From positions 34,472,352 through 34,536,351 of the forward strand of contig CM066728.1 of the NCBI GenBank assembly GCA_033961575.1: 64,000 nt of DNA, read 5' to 3'. This DNA comes from Aselliscus stoliczkanus. Lineage: Eukaryota > Chordata > Mammalia > Chiroptera > Hipposideridae. Below the pieces are notes generated by a model, which ran no database searches, was not told where the DNA came from, and saw nothing but the letters and a program-made list of their open reading frames with translations. The stretch's first letter is position 1; each line of letters opens with the position of its first letter. Positions 1 to 12,387 of the stretch are shown one piece after another. Position numbers and translations under genes: made by a program.

Positions 1-3000
1 TGGGGAGTTATCTTGTGCCATGCTGTGGTTATGCTGTGCAGGACCTGTCTCAGGAACTCATTTGTGGACCTACGCAATTGGGACTAGATGTTCTGTGCTG
101 AAAGCTATCTGCGTGAGCGTCCAGGAACTCACGTTCTATGATTCGGTGAGATCATAGCGAAACGCCCCTGAGAAACAGAAATGGTTCACAAGAGCACCCA
201 GCACATATGAAGCCAAAGCTTTAGCGACACTCATACCCAGTACCTCAGGGAAGTCTCAGGTCAGGATGTGGAAATCCCGATATTGGAAGCCACACATCTA
301 CCTTTACGAGAGTCCTATTAGCCTGAAGACGTTGAGGTTGATTTGGCAATATGTGGATGCTGACCCTCAAATTTCAAGTTTTGTCCTTAAAGATCAGTGC
401 TCCTTAAAATTCCTCTGTGGGAGCAGAACACATCAGAGGTGCTTGCTCCTACTGCAACTGATGACCCCCATTGGCAAAGAGGATGCTGTCCATAACAAGA
501 CTTGTCAAACCTTATAAACAGAGGCAAACGTAATAAAGGGTGTAAGAGATGAATTTTAAGGACCCAAGTAAGGGGAGTTATAAAAGTCAGTAAATACCAC
601 CTTGAACTTTATCATATATTAAAATAACATTTTTATAGTGCTTATACAACAGTTATATAAACATTTCCCCATCTCCCCAGTATCCCTCCTGAGTAGTGGG
701 TAGGGTGGATATTAGCTTCCACAGAACAGATAAGGTAACAGGAGTGGGTGGGGGTAGACAGGTTGGGCCCTGAGGTACTTTAATTACAGGCACACACACA
801 AAAGCAGCCAAGCTTCCCACAAATCACGTGGTAGTAGTTTATCAGAAATTTTCAGAAATGCAGCTTTCTGCCTGAGAGGCAGGAAAATTATATATTGCCC
901 AATTCTGCAAGAGAAGGATGTTTTTACCATGGGGTAGAAATAAAGGCTATTAAAGAAAAGGAGAAAAAGATGAAGGAAATAATGGAACTAAGTACATCCT
1001 ATGGCTCCGTTTGTCCTTGTTTAAAAGAGGTAGTTGCGGGGCGGGCACAGGGGGATTTAATTCGGACACTTTCCATGAAGACCAGAGCTGCCAATGATCT
1101 TGTCTTTAAAATAAAAATTTTTTAAAAAAACCAACAACCTATTTGTGGATTTTACTAAAACTCCTAAGCATTTTACATTGGAGTTGAGATGTGGGATAGA
1201 TCCATCTAATTCTACCCTAGTAACTATAGCTGAGGTATCATGTATTCACCATCCCCAGAAGAAAGGACTTTTATTTAACCAAAGGGAAGCTGGGCAATGC
1301 ATAAATGCTGGAGCAGAATAAAAACATATCATTTATGCCAATCTCCCAAGCAGTGCACTTTTCTGAATTGCCTCTTGCCGCCTGAATAGCTACTGTTAAA
1401 GAAATGAGACATTTTGTTTTCCAGACAGCCCTCTGATTGTTCCCTGCACTCACACAGGAGTGCCTGGCTGCAGAGCTTTCTATTTTTCGCCCAGGTCATC
1501 CCACGGCAGTTCAAAAGGTGACCTGTCACGGGGAAGAGGGCAAATCGATGCATTTTAAGAAACCTACCCTTGTTGTCTCCCCATGGCTAGAATGTGACCC
1601 GGGCTGAGTTTCTGAACTTGAACATTAACCCTTTTACTCTGCACCTGAGCAGCCTGACTGGGTCTAAATGAGAGAATTCTTTTTCCAGAACAACCTCAAG
1701 CTGTTTCTCAGTCCGCCACTCAACTCAAACCCAATTATCTAAGCATGAATGCTCCTGAGTGTGCTTGGTCGGGAGGGTGTGGGGATGGCATCGCAAGATG
1801 AAGGCTTTGATACCTTCAGGTGCCTGAATGATCCTGCAAGGACAAGTCTTTCAAAGGGCCTGTGTTTTTCTTTCCTGTTTTTTGGTTTGTGTTTTTTTTT
1901 TTAACCTATAATGCTAATACCTGTAATATTGTTCTACTTATTTTCCTTCCTCCTTCTAGCTTTCTTGGCTTCCTTCAGGAATAATGGCTGCTTCCATGTA
2001 AATGGCATATCCATTCTATTTCCCCTTTCCTCTTACCCTTTAATTTCACTCCTTCCACCTTTCCCTTTCTCTCTTCCCTTCTTAACCACAAAACAGCAAG
2101 AGTAATGCAAACCAGTGTCTCTTCGTCCCCTCTCCCCAGGGCAGGAGGCAGGATCTGGGACCATGGCCAGTTCAAAATTTCTGTACAGGAGGGACTCAAG
2201 ATGCTTTGGGGAGGGGATGGCACAGGGGCCTTGTCTTAAAGCTCCGTCTGCTTGGCCAACACAATCTTTACATGGATTGATTGCTTCTGCTGGATGCCTG
2301 CCAGCAGCACTAGTGGGTGTTATGGGGGCTGAAGCCTACCTTAGCTGTTGCTGCTGGTCTAGCACAGACTGGAAGGAGTAAGATGCCGTATATGAAATTA
2401 GCCTTGCCAAGCCTTTTGCCCCTGCCCTGCCTTCCCCACCCCCACCCATGAGGCGGGCTTAAAAAAGAAAAAACAGACTGCACAAAAAGCATGGGTTGCA
2501 GTGGCCCATACCCTCCCTTTGAACTTGGAGATTCCGAATTCCCTCAACTGCAAGAGTTTTGTGCATATGGTATATTCTGGAATTCGAACTCACCATAGAC
2601 AAGGTCTGCTTTATATTATCATCTTTCAGAGCATAGATTTATCATTCTGTATACTCTGTTAACTCTGTGAAAATCATTTAACTTATAGGGCAGAGCTAAT
2701 CTTTTTTTTTTTAAGTTTTTTTAAAAAGCATGTGAATAACTGTATTTTCGTCCATAAAATGAAGTGGGAGAAAGAAATGCAAGTGTATTTTTTCAGGTTT
2801 CAAAGAACAGATCATGCAGAGCACTGGTCTAAATAGATATGAAGGTTCTCTTGACATCTGGAATTTATTAGGAAAAAAAAAGAGGATATTTTCAGCAAAA
2901 TTTTAACACTCCACATTTAAGTTATAAATTCCTTAAGGCTCTCTCATTGCCATGTTGATGCAAGACGAACAGTGTATAAGCTCCAATAGGTGTGTTGTGA

Positions 3001-5984
3001 CATGCCCATGGTTTAATATTTCACTAAGTATGTGAAATGACTTAAAAAAAAATTCAGCATAACCTTATTGCTTCATAAGGATACTGTCAGGCTGTGTGTT
3101 TCCCCAGGAAATGATGTGATATGTTCTCACTTTTTCTTGGTGAACATAAATCCATTGCCCCAAAGAATGTAATATCTGGAATGAGATGGGATGAATTTTT
3201 AATTTTAAAAATCTTGAAACGGTTGGCTAATTTTGATTTCTTTTACGATGGCAATTGAAAGGGGGAAGTTGATAGTTGTAGATGGGGGTTTCTGTACCCC
3301 AGGAAAGGTTGGTTGAAAGGTCTAGAGGGAGTTTCAATCTGTTCCACTGCAACCTTAAGGTGGTGGTTCCCTACCTTTTTCACTCTAGCCTGTTATTTGT
3401 GGGGAGGGGGAGAGATTCATTTATGTAGCAATCCCTTTAAATAAATGTCCAGTTCTATTGCGGTCATTTTCTGGGTAGCGCTTGGCGCCACGACTCTCGG
3501 GCCACAGGGAGGCCTGGAATGAAGTGCTCAAACCCTGTGCTCCTATAAATGTTACTCTGTTAGGAACAGCGATTACCAGGATTTTTTAAAACCCAGAAAA
3601 CAAACAAGCACAAGCTGACTTGGAGGTGCCTGTGCTTCCTTTGACATAACCTCTGTTTTTCTTTGCCCCGTGATATGAAATGCCCTCTCTAACCGCGCTG
3701 AGTGTTAACTCACCTTTTTTGCCTCAGCGCATCTGTAGGTGTCAAATAAGAGAATCATCAGACTGGAATTAATTTCGAGAGGCCATAGACTTAAGCTCCC
3801 AGGCAGGACTGCACCCACATTCTCGCAGAGAGATGAGACTCCCCACTGTCTTGAAAGGCTTTCCAGGAGAGGAATTCCCTAGCCAGTGCCCCACCTGCTA
3901 AGACCTAACAAGCTGCACTGTCAGGGGAGACTCTTAGAGCAAACCTGACTCCCCATGCTGAAATGTAAACCCATTATCTCGGGCTGTGTACACTGCTGAC
4001 TGCCCCCCAGAGCGCATCCTATGCCTGTCAGCGACTGCTAATTTGCCTTCATACTTCTCACCTCAGAGCCAAATAATCCCATTTCACATTTGTGGTATTA
4101 TTCTGGGAGCCCAGAACTAAACTCAATATTTTTGATAAATGATGCCCTGGATTGAAATTGATGGAAAGACTATCTCACAGAGTCTTTGGATCTTATAATC
4201 CTCGTTATCCATCTCAGAATAGTGCTTGCATTTAAACCGTAATACCACCAGCGCTGTTCATAATTAGCATTTCAGAATTTTGACCTCACGGAGCAAACCA
4301 CTCAGGCCCCTAAGGAGACTGCATCTGAATATCTGGTGAAAGCCTGCTCACCATTTTTTCCACCCCTGCATCCACCAAATGATTGACAGTATCAACTTCT
4401 TTAGCAGTGAAGCTTAGCTTTCTCAGCTTAATGGTTTGGGTAAATTTTAGTTTTTGTAGTGTTGAAATGTGCTGCTAGATTTAGGCTTTCCTTTGACATC
4501 TTTATCAATGTTGGAAATGTTTCATTCTTAGACAGCCGAGGAATCTTTAATAATTTTTCTGCTCCCTGCCTTCCTGCTTTTAGGAAACAAAATAAGGCAG
4601 CTTTCAGGAATTTTTCTGTTTGCATTTTAGTGCTGTGTTTATTAGGAGGTAAGAGGAAAGAGGTGTTGGCATTGCAAGGAACTCAAAGATTACATGTCAC
4701 CTCTTTTGCTGTGGTATGTTTGAACTACTGATGAGACCTGATTTCCTGGGCTTGGGAAGATACACACTTCCTCCCTTATAAGCACAGGAGGAATTTAGTT
4801 TGCAAATGAACCTATATCTTGGGAAGAAAGCAGCACCAGATCCAACGTGTGGGAGGAATGACCACCATACAGTTATTTGGGATTACCCCCAAAGCCCGCG
4901 CCTGCCTGAGCGCCCACACCATCTCAGGTGCCAACATTCAGCACTGAGCGAGATCCAGAACCACGTTTGGGTTTGTTGGGAGCCACACATCACAGGCTAG
5001 AAGACAATGCTTCTCTGAGGGAGCCCTGTCCATTTGGAGAAAGTCAGAAACTACTGAGTATACCTGCCCCGAAAGGAACTTCCTTTCACCCGCCCACCAG
5101 TGTGCCTTCCTCTTTATCCTTTCTGCTGCTGCTCTTCCAAGGATGTTAGAGAAGGCTCACGACAGCGCCCTAATGGAGACCTCACGTGTCTTAGTTCCTC
5201 CATCTGCGGCCAGTTCTGCCATGACCCCCACTATACTTGATCAGTTTCAGAGTGAAATGGAGGGGGCAGGAGGGGGGATAAATCACTTGATAAGAGAGAA
5301 AGATGTCAGGGCATAGGTGATAATGTGTTCCTTAGAGGTAAGTGGGGGAAAGGGAGGCTTTGTGCATTACAGACACGCTGAGCTGGTATGTACCTGAGTT
5401 ACTATTGTGTTGTGGTTTTTAGAGGCAGCGAGGGAGGAAGTGCCGAGGGCACAGCAGCTCCTCACGGGCAGGGAGCTGGAATGTTGTCCAGCTGGACTCA
5501 GACCGCAGTGTTTCCAGTCTGTGTCTCACTCGCCTGTGTTACAGCTTTCATCTGTGGTTCTGACATCTTCGCGATTTGGCAAGAGATTGTGAAATGTGCA
5601 CCAGGCCCTGGCCAGGCGGTGCTGGCAGATGGGGCACGGGCACACCCTCTTTGGTAAGGGAACACCTAGTGTGGAGGAACAGGGGTCTTTCTGGGGCTGT
5701 CTGGCCCCGGAGTTCTGCCTTTCACCTGCACTGCAACTTCTTTCCTGCCGTGGCAGGCGCTGTCAAAGCAAGTACAGGGGATCTCGCTCTCGCTGAAACT
5801 CCGCTGCTTCCAGTGGCTTTTCCAGTTTGAGCATTGCTACTTACTATAAACCATCTGGTGCTGGGCGCCATCCAAGTCTGCAATCTTAACTCCTCAGATT
5901 CTCTCCCTTGGCCCACGCCAGATCGTGCGATCTGCAAATGTGGGACCCTGGATGCCCAGGATAAATGAAGTGCAGTGATGGTAA
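1..5984 (+). other. MCC intron 1, first part; no gene recognised
   Basis: I see no exon, RNA gene or confidently named repeat here. All open frames are short and lack coding character. A run of T lies at about 1891-1902. The stretch 3690-4330 is free of recognisable repeats and rich in short AT-rich and homeodomain-type words (TAATTA, TTAGCATTTCAGAATTTTG); it could be conserved non-coding sequence, which cannot be tested from one genome. The first 250 bases do not match a repeat I can name. Confidence 0.6.
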
Positions 5985-6165
5985 ATGGGAGAGGTCAGCT
6001 TGGGAGTTTCGGGTTTCATGTGCTGGGAAAACTGACTCTGCCTCAGTTTCCTTATCAGCAAAACGAGGTAATAATAGCACCTGTCTTGTTCCGTGAGGAT
6101 TCAGGAAAAACCCACGGAAGGCATTTGGCATGGTCCCTGGCACACAGGAAGGGTGCTGGCCGAAT
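5985..6165 (+). repeat. MIR SINE fragment
   Basis: Bases around 6035-6160 read like the MIR core: gcctcagtttccttatcagc, then gaggtaataatagcacctgt, then ggcatggtccctggcacaca. The order and orientation follow the MIR consensus on the + strand. It is old and diverged. Confidence 0.65.
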
Positions 6166-6474
6166 TCCTCTGGAATGTTGCGCTTGGTCCTGGGTAGCAC
6201 TGGTCAAAAGGGACATTGACACCCTCGAGCAGCCACTGGAGGATGGAGGATTGTTCTAGAGATTTGATGACTTAGAGGGGATGCTAATGATGCAGTGAAT
6301 TATTTGGAGAGTTTGAAGTATAGAAGAGAGAACTATACAAAACATAGTGTTTCACCTGAGCTTATTTAAGTATATTTACATTAGAAAAATGTCTGACAGA
6401 TATTTGCTAGTGGTGTGATCCCTAGATGATGGGGTAAGGGTAATGTCAGTTCTTTTCCCTGAATTTTCTAATTT
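6166..6474. other. Intron 1 sequence, nothing recognised
   Basis: Unique-looking AT-rich intronic sequence between two old repeats; no gene or element supported. Confidence 0.5.
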
Positions 6475-6660
6475 CCTAAATGTATCCATTCCACAAATAT
6501 TGTCTGAAGTTCTACCATGTGCCAGGCACAGTTAATCTTGTTCATTGTCTAGTTCCCCAGTTTCTTAACACATCTGCCTTCTCGGAACTCATAGTCTCAT
6601 GGGGGAATGAATGAACCAAAAGTCTGTATGATGTGTTGTCAGGTAGTAAGAAGCGTTATA
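6475..6660 (+). repeat. L2-type LINE fragment
   Basis: Contains the string taccatgtgccaggcacagt followed by a 'ggaactcatagtctcatggg' block, the arrangement seen in the 3' part of ancient L2 LINEs. It is highly diverged and the edges are approximate. Confidence 0.5.
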
Positions 6661-7369
6661 AAAAATAAGGAGGAGGAATAAAAGGATAGATAAGTGGGGG
6701 AGTAAGGGCAAAGGAAAACTTGTTCCAGGTGGTTGGTGGAGACAGATGGAAAGCAACCTGAATGAATTAAGGGAATGAGAATACATATGGGAAATAATGA
6801 TTACCATGTTAATTGTTATATATAGTTCCCTATTTTGTTGACAACATAGTGTATTATGCATACCGTGCAATTTATTCAACTAATCTTTTTCATTTTTTTC
6901 CCCACTATCTTGGGCAGATCTTTGTGCATATCCTTGCTTACAGTAAGCTTTACTGTTCAGATACCTTTTTATGGAAACTCATTTTGGGCTCCCTGTATGT
7001 GTCCCACTTGGTGCTTGAACCTCTCTTATCTTGCAATAGGAGGAGCCACGAGGTGGGGGTTAGAGACTGGGTGTGAGGCCCCTTCTGTTTCCAGGCTTTT
7101 CAGGATTAATGTGCTCACCTGCTTACCTGCATGCAAGCCCAGCCAGGGTGCAGGGAGCTGCTGATTCCACTGCACATGTTGAAAGGTGAGGTATAGATAC
7201 CTATGAGTAATACAATCTCAGCCTCAATGTGATGAGTCATTCTGATTGCCTAATCAGGGTTCATGTAAACACAAAGATAGGATAGTAACCCATCACTCTT
7301 CCCAGGCCCGATTTTACCTTGACACTCTTCAGCAAGCACAAAGCGTGGCGTGATGATAATAATAAGATG
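6661..7369. other. Intron 1 sequence, nothing recognised
   Basis: No exon or nameable repeat seen. Short open frames here have no similarity to any protein I know. Confidence 0.5.
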
Positions 7370-7510
7370 ATAATGGTCACTGTGGCTACCATTTTGCCAG
7401 GCAGCATGGTGGTTAAGTGATTTACCTGCATTGTGTTCATTTAATCTTCACAGCTTTGTATGGTTGAGTGTAGTTCCCGTGTAACAGAAAGCTGAGAAAA
7501 TGTTAATCCT
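7370..7510 (-). repeat. MIR SINE fragment, antisense
   Basis: The order gccaggcagcatggtggtta, then tcatttaatcttcacagctt, then cagaaagctgagaaaatg follows the reverse complement of MIR. Diverged and with approximate ends. Confidence 0.55.
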
Positions 7511-8130
7511 TAACCACGGCTGAAGTGGCACTCTGCTCACGGGGTTTGTGTTTTTGTGTTGTGATAGTGATAAAGCCTGTGTCTTTAACTAAAGAATTTT
7601 CCCTGATTGTTTTCTTTCCCTTTACCCCCGCTCCCATTTTCTTCCTTTTCTGGCAATGAGATGATCCTGGTTGGGATTAGTATTGGCTGGCATAGGTGAT
7701 TTGGAAAGGAGAGAAGACTCAGACCTTTTCTTCCATATAAGCATACTGTTCTCTGAAGCAGTCAGCAGGGCCCCTGATGGGAGAGAGCACTGAGCAGATT
7801 TGAAATGTGTCTCTTCTTCCCTTTCCTGGTGCTTTGCATTACATGTACCAGTGAGTAGTAAAATAGCCCATCAGTCAGCAGCCCTGTGGTGAGGAAGGAG
7901 AAGCCAGGGCCTGCTAGGGCCTGCCAGTGCCTTCATGGCAATGGGAGCTTGTTTATGGCATCAAGCATTTTAAAGTGATTTTGTTGAAATGAAATTGTGC
8001 ATGTTAAAGTATTCTTTTAAAAGTTGGGGATTCATTTTAAAATGATTATGTTAAGTATCTCAATAGTTGACAACTTGACTGTCTCCTGTGCTTTAATGAG
8101 AAGTCTGAAATCATGTGCCTTGAGTATTTT
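7511..8130. other. Intron 1 sequence, nothing recognised
   Basis: No gene, RNA or nameable element found in this stretch. Confidence 0.5.
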
Positions 8131-8171
8131 TATATATAGATGTAGATGTAGATATAGATATAGATATATGA
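8131..8171. repeat. (TAGATA)n-like microsatellite
   Basis: An imperfect run of tagatg and tagata units, about 40 bp, lies a few tens of bases left of the transposon end at 8206. Confidence 0.75.
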
Positions 8172-8205
8172 AGTTCATTTGTATGTGTAAATGCACATAT
8201 ACACC

Positions 8206-9076
8206 AGGGGGTGCCAAAAAATGTATACACATTTTAAGAGATGTTATCTTAACTTTTCAAAGTTGAATTGAACTACGGTAGCAATGTGTAGTATGACATT
8301 CCCTCAAAAGATGGTGTTAATCAAATGAATGCTGGTGTCACCATGCAACAGGCAGGACAGTCAAAGAAAATGGCTGGAGGGCCGGCTAAGTGGCTCAGTT
8401 GGTTAAGAGCTCGCTCAAGAGTGTGAGCTGATGGCTTGGGAAGCCAGCGGCCCTGGTTCGGTCCCACATAAGAGGGCCAGTGACTCTGCCCTCCAAAAAA
8501 AACCAAAAAAAACAAAACAAAAAACGAGTGCGAGCTGAGCTCTGAGCAACAGCAGTTCGATGCCCAGCCCGAGCTGAGCTGCTGCTGATGGCTCAGCTAA
8601 AAAAAAATAAAATAAAAAAGAAAAAATGGCAGAAGCACAGTTGTCAGAGGAGCGCAAGATCACTTTGAAGTGGTATTTGAAATTTGAGAAGGCTGTGGAA
8701 GCACAAGGACAATGGAGGTGTGAGTGTGCAACAGCACCTCCAGCATGCTTAAGAGTCACACGCATGCATGATAAGTCTGAGACGCATGGCACTGTGTGTG
8801 ATGTGCACATGGGAAGGCCCGGAGGCCTCACACAGCAACACGTCCTGCTGCTTCTGCTGTGGGGTTGGGACAGTTTACAAGTTCACAGAAGTCTACTAAA
8901 CAATGTTCGCTGTAATCAGAAATGTCTGGACGCTGATGATAACCACTTTGAGCACCGCTTGCAATTGCAGAAGTCAAACGTGACTTGTATTCATCTTCTG
9001 TTATCGGTATATATTACAATTTTAATACAGTTTTTTCCTTTCTTTAAAGGTGTATACATTTTTTTTGGCACCCTCT
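8206..9076 (+). mobile_element. Tc1/mariner-type DNA transposon, internally deleted, split by a SINE
   Basis: The two ends are inverted repeats: the left end starts agggggtgccaaaaaatgta and the right end, read in reverse, starts agagggtgccaaaaaaaatg; both arms continue to gtatacac. TATAC-type sequence lies just outside both ends, in keeping with TA target sites. Between them, from 8626, an open reading frame begins MAEAQLSEERKITLKWYLKF, which resembles the helix-turn-helix start of mariner-type transposases, followed by VTRMHDKSETHGTV, also familiar from that family. The catalytic DD(D/E) part is missing, and the frame then runs into non-coding sequence near the right end. Without the inserted SINE the element is about 0.62 kb, so it is a non-autonomous deletion copy. 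The 200-codon frame in this region is a fossil of the transposase start, not a host gene. Confidence 0.75.
8375..8623 (+). mobile_element. Composite tRNA-derived SINE inside the transposon
   Basis: The head ggccggctaagtggctcagt is tRNA-like and is followed by a second block (ttgggaagccagcggccctg, then gccagtgactctgccctcc), an A-rich linker, a third block (cgagctgagctgctgctgat) and a final A-rich tail. The flanks aaagaaaatggc (left) and aaagaaaaaatggc (right) look like a target duplication. It has no ccaataaa tail. It must be younger than the transposon it interrupts. Confidence 0.75.
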
Positions 9077-10089
9077 ATACATCTAAATACACGCACACAC
9101 AGAAATCCAAATCTTCAGTCATTTCCCAAAGAAATAATATTGTCCTTGATCCAGGAAAAAAAAAAATAGTGTCCCTCCACTGTTGCTGTAAAATACCATG
9201 GCCTTTCCACGTCTGCAGAGTTTATTGACTGTTTCACCATTAAAGGTACTTGGTTTCTCTAGAATGGGGAATTCAATACATGCTGAATTGGATCAATATA
9301 AAAATTTATGAACAATGCAGGCCTTGTCAGGGAACTCTTTCATTCCTGTTCACATAACTCCCTGTGTGAGTTTCTGCCTCAGGAATCACATGGGTATTTA
9401 GTGCACCCTGAAATATTCATGTCCTCTGATTAGCAGGATTTAATTGTTACATCTTCATCTCCTTCATGATGTGTCATTAGGATGCAATCCACCTTGAAAT
9501 TTAAGTGGATGCTGCCAGTGTATTGCAGTATCTTTATTTTGTCTGTGTTTCTTTCCAAAAATTCTTGTAGGTACATGTAATTCTGGTTTCCCTTGAAAAC
9601 AAAACACTACATCAAGTAAGGAATTTTTTGTTAGTGGAAAATACTAAGTGATTTATTTTAACTAGCAACTGTTGTATTATATTTGTGTAGTAAATTTTAA
9701 AAGATATATATAATATTCTATTTAGATTAAAAAAAATTTTTTTTTAAGATCTACCAGTTAAAATGACTTTTCCTCCCATGTACTATTTAATTAGCATAGT
9801 TCCGAGCTTTTTCACCTGCCCGGCAATATTTTCCTCTTTATTTTCCCTCATACGGTATGGAAATAGCTGGAGATTAATATTTCTCTGATTCCTTCCTGGG
9901 TCTGATATCAGCTGAATGGTCTTCTGTTTCTCAAAATATTGGAAGTTTTAAACAATACCTTTTTCCCCAGGCTAATTTTGCAATTCTGCTTTCCCCTTTC
10001 ATAAAAGAACCCTATGAGACCTTATTTTCTCAACAGTTTCACAGATATCTGCAAGAACCTCAGAAGTGCTATGATATTCCATTGCAAAG
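9077..10089. other. Intron 1 sequence, nothing recognised
   Basis: AT-rich sequence with no exon or nameable element. The part 9300-9520 looks unique and moderately complex and could be conserved, but this is only an impression. Confidence 0.45.
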
Positions 10090-10470
10090 CATGAGACCTG
10101 GTGGTTAGGAACTGGCTCTGGGCTTAGGCAGACCTGGGCTTTCATTCTAGCTCTGTCACTTACTTGTTTGACAGGTTACTGAACTTCTAAGCCTCAACTC
10201 CTACCTCTTTAAACTGGAATTAACAGTATCCAGTTCACAAGGCTATGTGATAACTGAGAAAGTGGTATTGTAATAGCTATCACGATGTCAGAAGGGTAAT
10301 AGACATGGTGGGGTTATCGCTTTGTTGAGGGGTGTAGAAGTTTAATTATGTTGTTTTGTAACCTGTGATTAATAATAAAGTTGAATTTAATTTAAAAATA
10401 AAATTAAAAAGTGCATGTTACATGCTTAATATAGCAGCTAGCGCATAGTAAGCATGTTAGCTAATGTTAT
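10090..10470 (+). repeat. MIR SINE, apparently split by an L1-like 3' end
   Basis: Left half (10092-10265): ggaactggctctgggcttag, then tctagctctgtcacttactt, then taagcctcaactcctacctc, the MIR order. The MIR 3' end (gcgcatagtaagcatgttag) is seen only after an interruption, at 10438-10465. The interrupting block is listed separately. Confidence 0.6.
10275..10412 (+). mobile_element. L1-like 3' UTR fragment with A-rich tail
   Basis: Sequence reading taatagacatggtggggtta, then gttgttttgtaacctgtgat and taataataaagttgaattta, ending in an A-rich tail, resembles the end of mammalian L1 3' UTRs. It sits inside a MIR. No clear target duplication was found. Confidence 0.5.
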
Positions 10471-11929
10471 TTCCATTAAAAATCATGATGTGACTCAGTT
10501 TCAGAGAAACATATGGTCGTGGATGGGGTAGTATTGAGGGTCATCTTCAGATCCCTCAGTGGTCAGACTTGGTCATCTCCCATCCTTGAGAGTCATTTCC
10601 CAGCCATTTATTTGAGGCAAGGGAAGAGTTGCTTCAGGTGGGTCCTACAGCTGATGGTATGGCCGCTTTGTGTGTTGGCACCATCACTAATGTCAGGCAC
10701 CCTTGGATGGGATCCATTTTTCCTGTATGGATGTTATTCAAGGGCCGCCATATTAAAGGGGCCTTAGAGTAACTGTTTTCAACAACTGAATTTCAACGGA
10801 GGTTTAAAAAGTAAATCAGGGACCACTGACCTCACAATGAAATTATTAGGAAAATAAAAAGACAAAAAGCTGCTGCTTTCTGAGTTGATCCAGGGTAGCG
10901 AAAAGTGATTTGCATGCAGTGAGCAACCTTGTAGATGATATTTAATGAGTTTTAAGTTTCAAGGCTGTGAGCAGCCTTTCTTGAAATACTACACAGCAGG
11001 TGCCCCTAGCTGGAATTCTAGCAGTAAATAGGAATGTTCCAGTCCTGGAAGCCACTGAACAGGCCTGATTGTGTCCATCTGGCGGGGACGGCTACCCTTT
11101 TGCCAGGGATTTTGTTCTTTGTGTATGTGAATTAGAGTCCCCGGGTGTGGGGAGTCTTGGAGAGGAAGCTGAATGAGGCTGTTTTCTTGCGTACAGATGT
11201 CTCCTGCTATTTCCAAGGACAGAACTGAAATATGCACATTTATTCACTACCCAGGAGCCCCTGGATTGCCATATGGGGGAGTAGAAGCCTCTGGACAGGG
11301 AAGGGGGGGGGAATCAAAATTTGATGAGCTTTGTTCCTCTGAGTCTGTTTCGTGTCTTTACAGTGAGGGAATGGGACTAGACATTCTCGAATTCCCCTGC
11401 CAGTGCTAAGATTATATGCGATTCTGAGCATTCTTTCAATTTCAAGGGAAAAGTCATCGCTGATTGCTTCTGTACAGTGAAGCTTCCTTGCGCAGTGAGC
11501 TTCAGCAGATCCTTTCTGGGACCAGTGGGCAAATGAAATATGCAGCGCTCCAAGCACAGAACTCAGAGTGGGGCCATCTGGTACAAACCCTTCTCAAAAG
11601 GATGAGAAAAACCACAGGATGTTAAAGAGCATCCCCCAAATTCGCACTGAGCTGAGCACCAGCCCCAAGCTTTGTCACTACTACTAGAGGGCTTGCCCTG
11701 CCACCTCCTCCTGCTTCTTCCCATGTCCCTGCCAGTGCACATCTGACCTCCCACTCCACATCGTCCCACCCACCCCCATACATGGGTGTCCATGCACACA
11801 CACACATGCATCCCACAAGCAAGGGAGAGCAGCAGCATGTTGAGTTGGAAGTGCCAGTGAGCACATAGCAGAAAAGGTTAGAGCACAGAGTATGTGGGCA
11901 TTAATTTCTCTTTTCTTTGTTAGTTTTCT
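10471..11929. other. Intron 1 sequence, nothing recognised
   Basis: No gene or element supported. Open frames on both strands here are short and overlap each other without coding signature. Confidence 0.5.
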
Positions 11930-12115
11930 GCCCTTGGGATGATTTCCTATTGCTCCTCTGTGCCTTGATTTCCTCATTTGTCAGAAGGATATAATAACAC
12001 CTATCTCACAGCACTGTGGTGAGGGTTAAATGAGATACCACATAAAATATGCTTAGCCAAAGCACCTGGTACCCATTATACATTCAGCAAATGGTAACTA
12101 TTAATAGTATGATTT
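11930..12115 (+). repeat. MIR SINE fragment
   Basis: ttgatttcctcatttgtcag, then ataataacacctatctcaca, then gtgagggttaaatgagatac and a final tagc-caaagcacctggta block follow the MIR consensus closely. Confidence 0.8.
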
Positions 12116-12387
12116 CTATTACTGTCGAGTTGACTAGAATTCTCAAAATATTCCCAGAGATTGGCATTGGGGTTTTGACACCTTATTTCTTCTGTAGTAC
12201 TCCTCAGCCAATTGAATTAGGTAGAATAGAAAGCACTTAGGGCAGAACCTGCTGACAGTATGTGTTAGGTAAAGTTTAGTTGCATTTGTTTCTTCCCCTC
12301 TAATGAAGGGAACAGTTCACTAGGAGAAGACGTTGACACTACCCACTGGCATCACTCAAACATAAGCGAAAACTGTATAACCTTGTT
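12116..12387. other. Intron 1 sequence, nothing recognised
   Basis: Short spacer between a MIR and an L1; nothing supported. Confidence 0.5.

Noticed and set aside
8626..9228. 200-codon open frame on the + strand as a host gene
   Set aside because: It starts within the mariner-type element between inverted repeats and reads from transposase remnant into non-coding end sequence; no splice or promoter logic.
9720..9750. A/T-rich inverted stretch as a hairpin or terminator
   Set aside because: Simple A and T runs facing each other in AT-rich intron; no further support.
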